A stretch of 64,000 nucleotides of DNA from an uncultured Lachnospiraceae bacterium (GTDB lineage: Bacteria; Bacillota; Clostridia; Lachnospirales; Lachnospiraceae). Under the pieces are notes generated by a model. The model ran no database searches. It worked only from the letters and a program-made list of their open reading frames with translations, and was not told where the DNA came from. The position numbers and the translations under genes were made by a program. The stretch spans positions 1-64,000 of the forward strand of contig CAJUFE010000014.1 in the NCBI GenBank assembly GCA_910585635.1. The letters are read 5' to 3'. Below, one piece after another: positions 33,253 through 42,248 of this stretch; the first letter of the stretch is position 1, and the number at the start of each line of letters is the position of its first letter.

Positions 33253-34884
33253 TTACTCCGCGCGGCTAAATCCCGGGATCACATCTGCCCACCTGCCGAT
33301 CCCGATCACCGGCTTGGCAAACTCGGTAGCCTGTAGCGACTGGTCTGTATCGATATCCCTGAACACCTGCCAGATCATCTTCTTTTCCGTAGGCGCTTCA
33401 AAGGACTCTGCCCCCGTATCGTTCTTCCACAGTCCAAAGGAAAAGCTGTCCCCCTGCTCCTGCCGGTTGTCCACCTGCCGGTTCAGGAGGAAGCCATCCA
33501 CGAAGGGGTTGCTCTCTGCTATGTAATAAGCATAGGCGAATGCCGCTGCCTGCTGGAGCTCCACTTCCCCTCTCGTGGGGCTCTGGGAATTGAACCCGGC
33601 TTCCGATAAGAGCAGATGTCGCACCTGGCCGCTGCGGTCGCGCATGGTGGCGGCCTGCATAAAGTCGGTCAGCACGTTGAGATTGTTGAAGTTCACCACC
33701 TTTGCGTTGGGATGCTGGATGGCGTAGATGCCGTCGTTCCAGAATTCCGGTTCGGTCATCACAGCCGGATAGGGATGATAGGCGACGCCCCAGTCGATGT
33801 TGCCGCCCTGCCAGGTCTGGGCGTTCCAGGCGGTGAGCAGGTCACGGACCGGATAGTTCGAATGGGGCTGGGCCGGGTTGACCATGTTCCAGGCATAGCC
33901 TAGAGGGATATCGACACGGGCGCAGGCGCTGCTGCTCTTGATAGCGTTATAGAAGATGCGGAAGCTGCGCTCGTATTCTTTGAGATAGCTCCCCATATCC
34001 ATATCGCCGAAGAAATCCCATCTGGGCGCGTCGATCTCGTTGCCGATGATCCAGTTAGCCACCCGCCCTCTCCCCCGGCCGCTGTAGCGTTCACCCAGGA
34101 AGGTGGCGATGGCCTCCACCGTCTCCGCTCCCTCCGGTGTGGCCGCATTGAAGCCATAATAATATACATCCCCCATCTCGGTCACGCCGGACCGGTACAG
34201 TTCCGGCATGCCAGGCTCCCATGGGTTCAGGATCGTGACCGTGACCCGTATCCCCTGCCTGGTCAGGTCTTCGATCACCCGGTCAATCCCACCGATGTTA
34301 AGATAGTAGGTCTTCCCGTGGTACTGGTAGGAGGTGGAGGTCGCGCTCCTGGTCTTGGACATCAGCTGGGAGATCGGGATGTTGACGATCGCCTGTTTCG
34401 TTCCCAGCGCTTTCACATCCGCCAGCTGGCCCGTGTGGATCAGGAGTCCTTTTTTGGACGCCGCTGCCGGGACCGGCTCCCGGTAGGCAGCGGCCGCCTC
34501 CGGGTTGGTCAGGTACATGGGGTCACTGACCTCGGTAAACTGCCCGCCCTGCTTGACTGCCAGGACAAAATGGGCGAAAAGGAGGCTGTCCCCTTTCCCC
34601 TTGTTCAGAGGGATAAGGAATCGCCCGTCTCCCATCGCCGCTGCCCGCAGATGGTCGGTCCTCTGGCCGATGTGGTCCTCATAGGGCTGCAGGGCGAAGA
34701 GATAGATCTGCCCATCATCGGAGGGTACCTCCACCGCCAGCTGATAGGCGACCTCAACCTGCCCGTCCTCCACGATCTGGCAGGAGGTGATCGCCACGAG
34801 GTTTTGGGCAAAGGAAGGGAATGATAAAAGCAGGAGCATCGATAAAACCAGCAGTAATTTAGAAAACTTATCCTTTGTTTTCAT
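33253..34884 (-). CDS. Secreted DUF5722 glycosidase-like protein
   Basis: The 543-residue protein has a clear signal peptide (KLLLVLSMLLLLSFPSFAQ, cleavage after about residue 26). An N-terminal beta domain follows (~30-135), and then a TIM-barrel-like part that I place in DUF5722. Two acidic residues lie where clan GH-A enzymes keep their catalytic pair: E283 in WIIGNEIDAPRW and E428 in LLLSEAGFNS. A polysaccharide hydrolase outside the cell is therefore likely, but the substrate is unknown. GAGGAG precedes the ATG. There is no LPXTG or obvious wall anchor. It is a single gene after the Tad-linked surface proteins, in the same direction with a 206-bp gap. Confidence 0.75.
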   Translation of the reverse strand: MKTKDKFSKLLLVLSMLLLLSFPSFAQNLVAITSCQIVEDGQVEVAYQLAVEVPSDDGQIYLFALQPYEDHIGQRTDHLRAAAMGDGRFLIPLNKGKGDSLLFAHFVLAVKQGGQFTEVSDPMYLTNPEAAAAYREPVPAAASKKGLLIHTGQLADVKALGTKQAIVNIPISQLMSKTRSATSTSYQYHGKTYYLNIGGIDRVIEDLTRQGIRVTVTILNPWEPGMPELYRSGVTEMGDVYYYGFNAATPEGAETVEAIATFLGERYSGRGRGRVANWIIGNEIDAPRWDFFGDMDMGSYLKEYERSFRIFYNAIKSSSACARVDIPLGYAWNMVNPAQPHSNYPVRDLLTAWNAQTWQGGNIDWGVAYHPYPAVMTEPEFWNDGIYAIQHPNAKVVNFNNLNVLTDFMQAATMRDRSGQVRHLLLSEAGFNSQSPTRGEVELQQAAAFAYAYYIAESNPFVDGFLLNRQVDNRQEQGDSFSFGLWKNDTGAESFEAPTEKKMIWQVFRDIDTDQSLQATEFAKPVIGIGRWADVIPGFSRAE

Positions 34885-35090
34885 ACTTTCTCCTCATTCG
34901 TTCACCATACTTACTTTTAATGCAGATAGGTCCGATCCTTATATGTAGCCTGATCTTTTACAAAGCTGATAGTCTAAAAAAACTTGGACAAAGGAGACGT
35001 ACTGTAGAGATACATCTCTTTTCATCGAACGCCTCCCCATCCTTTCACATCATCTCAACTAGACCGGACCATGATAGGAGTCAGAGATGA

Positions 35091-38000
35091 TCAGTTTATC
35101 CAGGCCCCATCCCCGTCCACAGCATATCCATCCGGTGTCTGCTCATCACGATACATCGCACCGTAAGGCTTTCTCCCGCTCAAGGCGTCATATATCCATG
35201 TACCTGTCTCTGGATCAAATATCCAGGTCGGGGTAGTCACGATCTCATTGAAATAGTGCCATTTACTGTCCACCTGTCTCCATCCACTTACGATCTTTCC
35301 GCTCACTGGGTCGAGGTAATACGTATAACCATCTGCCGGATCGATATACCAGCCAGACCGCATCCCAGTATCAACGGACATAGAATACCAGCTTCCTAAC
35401 TGATAGTCGAACACCCAGCCGGATTTTAGGATGCCATCTGCTCCGAAGGCATACCAGGCTCCATTGATCCGCTCCCATAGTACCTGCTCTACAGAAGCAC
35501 CGCTCTCCAACATCGTCATGTGACCAGCCGCCGCAGTGCCGTCCGCATAGATCAACCTCCAGCCCTTTTCATCCTGCTGCCAATTAGAATATCCGCTCCC
35601 CGCCCCCGTCATGATCCCCGTCAGGGAATTAACATAGCCCTTCTTAGGATCGATGGAGATGGTCCCTGTATTCGCGGTATCCCCGTGGTCTCTGTCGTGT
35701 CTGCGTCTTCCACCGCCACCGCTGGTGCCGCTTTGAGTTGTGGTCGTGATCTCGTAGTTTTGTGCCGCACGCTTTAAGGTGTTCGAATCCTTCGTACGGA
35801 ACTCGATACCTAATGTATGCCTTCCAGGTGTATTGGACCTTCCAAATGTCTCACTTCTGATGGTGATCCTGGTACTGCCGGACTCAGATGTATAATCCAC
35901 ACCCTCCTCCAGCTTTTCACCATCAAGGAATATGTAGACAAATTCACCATAAACGCCTTGGGAGACCATCGTCTGCTCATAGACCCCATATGCATACATA
36001 TCCAGTACTCGCTGGGTCAGATCATAGCCTGTGTCTGTGGCAGCATCTACGTTTTCGTCGGTATTATCGATAACTGTCAATGTAAAGGTCCTTTGACTGG
36101 GAGCAAAGTCTCTATAGCTATTTTCCATCTCCACAGTAAAGGTAAAATCTCCGGTCTCCTTTGGCACGCCATATAACTCACCGTTTGGCCTGACCTCCAT
36201 GCCTTGCGGTAACGTACCGTCGATCAGCTCATAGCTCACTTGATTCCAGTCATATTTATTGCTGTTCTGGATCATGGTGCCATACGGGACATATTTGACC
36301 GCTTGTGGGATCTCCTTGGTCACGATGCCGGGGTCGCCTACTGTACCGGTCAGGGTCAGCACCATCAATGGTTTATCCCCAGACTTGATCGTCAAGGTAC
36401 CATGGATATCTCCGCCTTCCGATACCCCCTCCTTGGGCAGGATACGGAGCATGGCCTGGTTCCATAAACTGCTTTCGTTAAGATGGAAATCTTCCGGCTC
36501 TGTATCTACACCAGCCAGTATCTGTTCTCCGGTCAGGGTCCAGTAATCATCCAGCTGTACTTGATCGGATACCAGCTCCACAGAAAGGGCCGGGATCGCA
36601 TCCTTTCCTACATTTAACACTACGATATCATGTTTGTAGTCGTAACGGCCGTCCAGGAACATCTCTCGAGTAGAGTAGATCACACCATCCTTTACGCTGG
36701 TGTGCGCGTTCTCTTCCTCGAGGCTGTTGATATAGAGCTGACCGCCTGCTGTATCCAATTTTATGATCCGCACCCAGTAGTTACCGCTGTGTGCTGTATC
36801 TGCTGCAGCCACAGAGTATTCGACAGGTTTTTGCGAAAAATCGTGATAATTTTTCCCGCTTATCTCTGGTGTTGAGCTTCCTTCTGTATATACGTTTGCC
36901 TCTGCGCTCACATAGAACAATGGCGCCAGATGCGTAAGGTCCACATCTTTCTCCACCAGTATAGTTATGTAACGGCTATTTGTATCATTATCCGGGATCT
37001 GATAGCAACCGATCGTATTGTTAGCAGCATCTAAAAAGCCTGTAAAATGCAAGACCGTCCCAGAGTTTTGAGGCTTTGGTGTTGTTCCCTCTACGGCTTT
37101 AGCCGTAAAATAGTAAACCTCTTCCCCAACGAAGATCGTGAAGGTAACCCCCCCGCTGTAATCTGCGGCATAGCCTTGGCCAAATAGCGCTTCCTTGATG
37201 TCACTCCCTCCAGCATTCACAGCTTCTTGGACTGATGCATATCTTCCCACATAAGCTGCAGTCACAGCTTCATTTTGACTAACATTCTGGTTTTCTCTAA
37301 TATAATCTAGCTCAAGATAATATCGATTATTAGCGGCGTAGCCTTTGTACAAGGTAAATGTATCTATACTATCTTTCATATCATCGTCATAACGGTCCGA
37401 AGCAACAATACTGAAAGAAGAACTAAAAGAAGAGTTACCGGAAGAATAGCTTTCATGTGCATATAGCCAGCCCGAAATATAACTATCACTATTACCTCTT
37501 CCCAGACGCAGATATAACGGCAGACACCCTGTAGCATTTCCTGTTCGGTCAAAACTGACTAACGTAATCTTGTACTCTCCATTTGCTGTGATCGGATAAC
37601 CAGCATCCACCTGAGCCATATCGGCATTAAAAAGCTTTTCTGTGATATCAAACCCGACCATTGCCTCTTCTGCTGAGTTATAGCTTCCTTCATATGCACG
37701 TAAGCGGTCATACCCTGGAGCAGGAAATACGGAAGGATCGACAGCGAGATGGACATATGCTTGCTGGCCTCTTTCTAATTGGTTAGATGGTACATAAAAC
37801 TGTAATCTTCTTTTGCCATCAGAGTGATTATCGTAATAATTACGATCATCATCCTCTCCGTCCTTCATCAGAGGAACATTTTTTCTGTTCCCACCACTAT
37901 CCTGTGTGTAAATGGTAGTTTTTAGCCACTTTTCAGATCCTGTCACATCCAAACTCACATGATACCGGATATTATCAGCGGCAAGTTGATCGGGATCTCC

Positions 38001-39293
38001 TACGATCATCGTCCAATTTCCATGTCCAGAGACGGTCCCATGGCTTAAGTCGATCTTATCGCCCGGAGAACTTATCTTGTAATCATTATCACGCCAACTC
38101 CACATCACCTTATCGCCGCTCCCCAGCGCCTTATCTCCCATAAAGATCTTATCTAAGGAGACCATGGTCAGCTCTACCGGTGTATACATGGATAGATCGG
38201 CATTCAAGCTCCTACTTTTTAAAGGTAGCAGGGAAAGCGGTGTCACATCTCCATCTTCTTCATCTGTGAACTCTTTCTCATCAGGATAGACCACGACCTC
38301 CTCATCGCCGACCGCAAAGCTCATCTGGGTCACAACAGATCCGTCGAAGGACGCAGAAACATAAAAAATATGACCACCGATCTCCACCTGATCGTCCGGC
38401 GTCATGAACCATTCTCTCGTCACCTTGTCCTGATAGGTAAACTGTACCTCATAGGGGAAGAAAGCGTTCATCTCCGGGATGTTGATCGTATAACTCCCGT
38501 CTTCGTCAAAAGGAGCATCTCCTAACGCATGGTCAAAGAAGTCTTCCACGCTGACAACACTGTATGTATGGGTCCCCAGATTGAACTTCACTTCCTCTTC
38601 TGGATCCGTCACCTTCTCCAGATCTTCTAACTCGTCCTCTTCTAGGTCTTCCTCTTCAATGTCATCATTTACCTTCGTTGTTTCCACTTTCTTATTCGTC
38701 GCATTGCTCGATGTTGCCTGAAGGAATTGATCGATCGATACAGCTCCAGACACTTCTTCGTTTACTTCATCCAGGATTTCTTCCTCTAAAGAAGGGTCTG
38801 TTTTCTCAGCAGGGGGATCCTCTCTATCGATCATGTTGTTTTCTTCATTTGAGCCAGGAGCTTTCTCGTCTGCGGGAATCCTGGTCTCCTCATCAGTAGT
38901 TTCTTCTTTATCAGTAGCCTCTTCCTTTTCTGTTGTCTCCTCTCCCTCTGCGGGCTTTGTCTCTTTTTCTGTCTCAGCTTCCTCTTCGGTTCCTTCTTTT
39001 TCTGGGGTTTTAGAAGGGTCTTTCTCATCTTCACTTAGTTCATCGCCGGTATCTGGTACCTCATCGCCAGTAAACCCGCCCGCCCCTGATCCTTTCAGGA
39101 CCTCATCACCGCTTGGATCCTCCTGCTCTTCTAGCAAGGCCCCATCTTCCTGGGGTTTTTGCACCACAGCCTTCTCAAAGCTACCCTCCATACGGATCTC
39201 TGCAGGCAGCAGCTCCTCGGCCATGACCGGCTGGCTTGGCAGCATGAGCAATATGGCCATTGTCATCGCCAGCCCTCGTTTGAACATCCTCAT
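35091..39293 (-). CDS. Large secreted surface protein with C-terminal wall-binding repeats
   Basis: The 1400-residue protein has a signal peptide (MFKRGLAMTMAILLMLPSQP). Residues ~30-230 are a disordered, extremely acidic Glu/Asp/Thr/Ser stretch. A long unassigned beta-rich region (~230-1000) follows, then a putative Ig (He_PIG-like) domain (KYVPYGTMIQNS... LPQGMEVRPNGELYGVP) and an X2-like domain. Aromatic choline/cell-wall-binding-type repeats end the protein (GWRLIYADGT, GAWYAFGADGILKSGWV, GWRQVDSKWHYF). The last ~400 residues match the upstream LRR protein closely, while the N-terminal parts are unrelated. No LPXTG is present, so attachment is probably by the repeats. It is probably the last gene of the Tad/phospho-signalling locus, 22 bp after the LRR gene. 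An adhesin role is inferred. Confidence 0.8.
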   Translation of the reverse strand: MRMFKRGLAMTMAILLMLPSQPVMAEELLPAEIRMEGSFEKAVVQKPQEDGALLEEQEDPSGDEVLKGSGAGGFTGDEVPDTGDELSEDEKDPSKTPEKEGTEEEAETEKETKPAEGEETTEKEEATDKEETTDEETRIPADEKAPGSNEENNMIDREDPPAEKTDPSLEEEILDEVNEEVSGAVSIDQFLQATSSNATNKKVETTKVNDDIEEEDLEEDELEDLEKVTDPEEEVKFNLGTHTYSVVSVEDFFDHALGDAPFDEDGSYTINIPEMNAFFPYEVQFTYQDKVTREWFMTPDDQVEIGGHIFYVSASFDGSVVTQMSFAVGDEEVVVYPDEKEFTDEEDGDVTPLSLLPLKSRSLNADLSMYTPVELTMVSLDKIFMGDKALGSGDKVMWSWRDNDYKISSPGDKIDLSHGTVSGHGNWTMIVGDPDQLAADNIRYHVSLDVTGSEKWLKTTIYTQDSGGNRKNVPLMKDGEDDDRNYYDNHSDGKRRLQFYVPSNQLERGQQAYVHLAVDPSVFPAPGYDRLRAYEGSYNSAEEAMVGFDITEKLFNADMAQVDAGYPITANGEYKITLVSFDRTGNATGCLPLYLRLGRGNSDSYISGWLYAHESYSSGNSSFSSSFSIVASDRYDDDMKDSIDTFTLYKGYAANNRYYLELDYIRENQNVSQNEAVTAAYVGRYASVQEAVNAGGSDIKEALFGQGYAADYSGGVTFTIFVGEEVYYFTAKAVEGTTPKPQNSGTVLHFTGFLDAANNTIGCYQIPDNDTNSRYITILVEKDVDLTHLAPLFYVSAEANVYTEGSSTPEISGKNYHDFSQKPVEYSVAAADTAHSGNYWVRIIKLDTAGGQLYINSLEEENAHTSVKDGVIYSTREMFLDGRYDYKHDIVVLNVGKDAIPALSVELVSDQVQLDDYWTLTGEQILAGVDTEPEDFHLNESSLWNQAMLRILPKEGVSEGGDIHGTLTIKSGDKPLMVLTLTGTVGDPGIVTKEIPQAVKYVPYGTMIQNSNKYDWNQVSYELIDGTLPQGMEVRPNGELYGVPKETGDFTFTVEMENSYRDFAPSQRTFTLTVIDNTDENVDAATDTGYDLTQRVLDMYAYGVYEQTMVSQGVYGEFVYIFLDGEKLEEGVDYTSESGSTRITIRSETFGRSNTPGRHTLGIEFRTKDSNTLKRAAQNYEITTTTQSGTSGGGGRRRHDRDHGDTANTGTISIDPKKGYVNSLTGIMTGAGSGYSNWQQDEKGWRLIYADGTAAAGHMTMLESGASVEQVLWERINGAWYAFGADGILKSGWVFDYQLGSWYSMSVDTGMRSGWYIDPADGYTYYLDPVSGKIVSGWRQVDSKWHYFNEIVTTPTWIFDPETGTWIYDALSGRKPYGAMYRDEQTPDGYAVDGDGAWIN

Positions 39294-39315
39294 TTGTCAT
39301 CTCTCCTTCCTTCAT

Positions 39316-42243
39316 CTATGATCCGACGTTTGGATCCCATACGCCATCATCATCCACATAGTATCGATCAGGAGTCCATTCCCTGTGGTACATGGCGCCG
39401 TATGGCTTATTGATGTTCATAGGATCATAAGCCCATGTCCCTGTGTCTTTATCAAACTTCCAGGTGGGGGGCGTTATGTCCGCTTTAAAGTAATACCATT
39501 TCCCATCGATCTGTCTCCATCCGGCACTGATCCGCCCTGTGGTCTGATCCAAATAATAATCATGATCGTCCTGTGGGTCATGATACCATCCCGTATGCAT
39601 GCCATCCTCTGCCGATAAGCAATACCAGCCGCTCAACTGATGATCGAAGACCCAGCCTGACTTCAGATATCCATCTGCGCCAAAGGCGTACCAAGCTCCC
39701 TCTACCATCTCCCAGAGGACTTGTTCCAGAGCATCCCCATCCGCCTGCTCGACCATATATCCACAGGCTTCCGTCCCATCGGCGTAGACCAGCCTCCAGC
39801 CTTTCTCATCCTTGACCCAATGGGAATAGCCGGCCCATTCCCTGGGGATAATCCCGGTGACGGTATGGACATATCCTTTTTTGGGGTCGAAGATCACCAT
39901 GATCACATTGGCAGGAGCACCATCGCTGCTGCTCCCACGATCCCTGTGTCCGCCACTGCCGCCGCCACTACTACTATTGCCGCTGTTAGTCGCTTTGATC
40001 TCATAGTTTTGGATTGCACGTTTTAAGAGTCCTTTATCCCGGGTCCGGAACTCGATACTGATAGTATGGATTCCTATAGAAGCAAACCTTTGGAAGGTCT
40101 GCCTCATGATCGTGATCCGGGTACTTCCTTCTTCTGCTATATAATCAACATCCCGGACCAGCTCCACGCCATCGATGAACACGGTCGTGAACTCATCAAA
40201 GCTGCCTCGCGAGACCACCGTCTGATCATAGGCCAGATCGATCATCATATCCTGCACGCGCTGGGTGATCTCGTATCCGGCATCGGTATAGTCAGCCACG
40301 TTCCAGTCCGTATTGTCGATCGTTGTGATCGAAAACGTCTTCTCCCTGTCTGGGAACCGGGAGAAGCTGTTCTCCATGCGGACGGTAAAGGTCGATGTGC
40401 CCGTTCCCATGGGGACCCCGTACAATCTGCCACTATACGAATCCAAGTCTATTCCAGAAGGCAGCGCTCCATCCACGAGCGAATAGGTCACGGTGTTCCA
40501 GCTATTGGTGCTGCTGTTCTCGATCAATGCCTCATATGGCGCATATCTGACACCCACGGGGAGCTCTGTGGTCGTGATGATCGGGTCTACCAGGGTATCC
40601 AGGGCGATGAAGGTGAAGTCATTATCTATGGCATACCGTTCTGCTGCGGAGCCGGATATCCCCATGATGATAAATCCATCGTTTCGCTTTATGTCTAAGG
40701 TGTTATAATCAAAGTAATATCCAAAGGCTTGTGCTCCGATCGTCCTTACACTAGCTGGGATCACAATACTCATTAAATTAGCACACTGAAATGCAGACTG
40801 GTGAATTTCCAGGATCCCTTCAGATAAATCCACATTTTCTAGGTTATTGCAGTTCGCAAAAGCACCCTCTCTTATGACCTTTACATTGCCAGGAATATCG
40901 ATTTCTGTTAAGCTACTGCATTCAGCAAATGCACCATTTCCAATATTCGATACACCATTTTGAATCTTAATACTTTTTAAACTACTACATCCATAAAAGG
41001 CGCTAGATCCAATCTCATCTACATTTTCAGGTATCTCAATGCTAGTTAATCCTGTACACGCAGCGAACGCATACGCTCCAATAGCCGTCACACTATCCGG
41101 GATAGCGATATCGGTCAAGCTTGAACATCCATCGAACGCATAAGTTCCAATAGTCGTTACACTGGCCGGGATAGTGATATCGGTTAAGTTCGAGCACGCC
41201 ATAAACGCACTGCTCTCAATGATCGTCACACTGTCTGGAATTTCGATACTAGTCAAGTTTGTCCAAGCGAATGCACTAGATCCAATAGTCGTCACACTGT
41301 CTGGGATTTCGATACTGGTCAAGCTTGAACAAAAACAAAATGCAGATGCACCAATGGTCGTAACACCCTCCGCGATATCTATATCGGTCAAGTTTGAACA
41401 CCCATAGAACGTTTCATTCTCAATAGTCGTTACACTGGCCGGGATATTGATACTGGTCAAACTTGGGCACTCACGGAACGCACCAGGCCCGATAGTTGTT
41501 ACACTATCTGGGATATTGACACTGGTCAAGTTTGGGCACCCATTAAACGCACCTGGGCCAATAATCGTCACACTATCTGCGATACTTATATTTACCAGAT
41601 CTGCGTCATTCAAAAAACCTTCAACGCTGGTAGCACCTTCCCCGATCACAACATTTTGGCTATCTTCCTCTTCAAGAGCCAAAGGCTGTACCGGCGGCGT
41701 AGCGGCTTTGAGATTCTTTTCTATGGCCCATTCTTGCTCAACCTCGATATCCGGCAGTTCATCTTCTACCGCATCTTCCTCATCCCATTCGAGAGAAGGA
41801 TCTTCCTCCGTATCCGTCTCCCCTTTGGATGCCGGAATTTCTGTCTCATAATGCTCTTTATCTCCATCATCATCTGGATCAACAGGCGTTTCTTTCACTT
41901 CTTCCGTACTCATGCCTCCTTCTGATTGGTCCTCTATCTCAGGATCTGCTTCTTTATCTCCAGTACTTTCTTCCGTTAACAATCCCTCTTTATCTAGGTC
42001 ATATTCTTCATCCAGTTCTTCTTTTTTATCCAGTTCCTCCTCTCCATCCTGGATCTCTTTTTTATCTAGGCCCTCCTTCTCTCCACTGTCCGATATTTCT
42101 TCTGTATCTCCTGAAAGACGCTCCTCCTGCTGCTCAACGACTTCCTTGGCCTGCTCCTCTGCCGCGATAACTACCCGATCCGGCAACAGGAACAGTACTG
42201 CCAGGGTCACTGCCAAGCCTCTCTTGATCCACATCCTCTTCAT
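39316..42243 (-). CDS. BspA-type leucine-rich-repeat surface protein
   Basis: The ~975-residue protein starts with a signal peptide (WIKRGLAVTLAVLFLLPD) and an acidic disordered region (~30-190). About 13 BspA-like 23-residue LRRs follow (pattern SLTSIEIPDSVTTIGSSAF), then a Cys-poor end cap (AIDNDFTFIAL). Next come a putative Ig domain, an X2-like domain and C-terminal wall-binding aromatic repeats almost the same as in the next gene. BspA LRR proteins of gut and oral bacteria bind host or bacterial surfaces. The start is either the GTG at 42252, overlapping the kinase stop as GTGA, or the ATG at 42243; I use the ATG because it matches the paralogue's N-terminus. It is thus tightly coupled to the kinase gene. 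Confidence 0.88.
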   Translation of the reverse strand: MKRMWIKRGLAVTLAVLFLLPDRVVIAAEEQAKEVVEQQEERLSGDTEEISDSGEKEGLDKKEIQDGEEELDKKEELDEEYDLDKEGLLTEESTGDKEADPEIEDQSEGGMSTEEVKETPVDPDDDGDKEHYETEIPASKGETDTEEDPSLEWDEEDAVEDELPDIEVEQEWAIEKNLKAATPPVQPLALEEEDSQNVVIGEGATSVEGFLNDADLVNISIADSVTIIGPGAFNGCPNLTSVNIPDSVTTIGPGAFRECPSLTSINIPASVTTIENETFYGCSNLTDIDIAEGVTTIGASAFCFCSSLTSIEIPDSVTTIGSSAFAWTNLTSIEIPDSVTIIESSAFMACSNLTDITIPASVTTIGTYAFDGCSSLTDIAIPDSVTAIGAYAFAACTGLTSIEIPENVDEIGSSAFYGCSSLKSIKIQNGVSNIGNGAFAECSSLTEIDIPGNVKVIREGAFANCNNLENVDLSEGILEIHQSAFQCANLMSIVIPASVRTIGAQAFGYYFDYNTLDIKRNDGFIIMGISGSAAERYAIDNDFTFIALDTLVDPIITTTELPVGVRYAPYEALIENSSTNSWNTVTYSLVDGALPSGIDLDSYSGRLYGVPMGTGTSTFTVRMENSFSRFPDREKTFSITTIDNTDWNVADYTDAGYEITQRVQDMMIDLAYDQTVVSRGSFDEFTTVFIDGVELVRDVDYIAEEGSTRITIMRQTFQRFASIGIHTISIEFRTRDKGLLKRAIQNYEIKATNSGNSSSGGGSGGHRDRGSSSDGAPANVIMVIFDPKKGYVHTVTGIIPREWAGYSHWVKDEKGWRLVYADGTEACGYMVEQADGDALEQVLWEMVEGAWYAFGADGYLKSGWVFDHQLSGWYCLSAEDGMHTGWYHDPQDDHDYYLDQTTGRISAGWRQIDGKWYYFKADITPPTWKFDKDTGTWAYDPMNINKPYGAMYHREWTPDRYYVDDDGVWDPNVGS
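40700..41600 (-). repeat. 69-bp coding repeats of the LRR region
   Basis: About 13 imperfect 69-bp units encode the 23-residue LRRs. One unit (near 41240-41290, SSAFAWTNLTS) is one residue shorter than its neighbours. These are protein repeats, not a satellite. Confidence 0.85.
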
Positions 42244-42248
42244 GTCCG

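Noticed and set aside
40700..41600. Tandem 69-bp repeats as a satellite or CRISPR
   Set aside because: The period equals 23 codons and the units code for BspA LRRs in frame.
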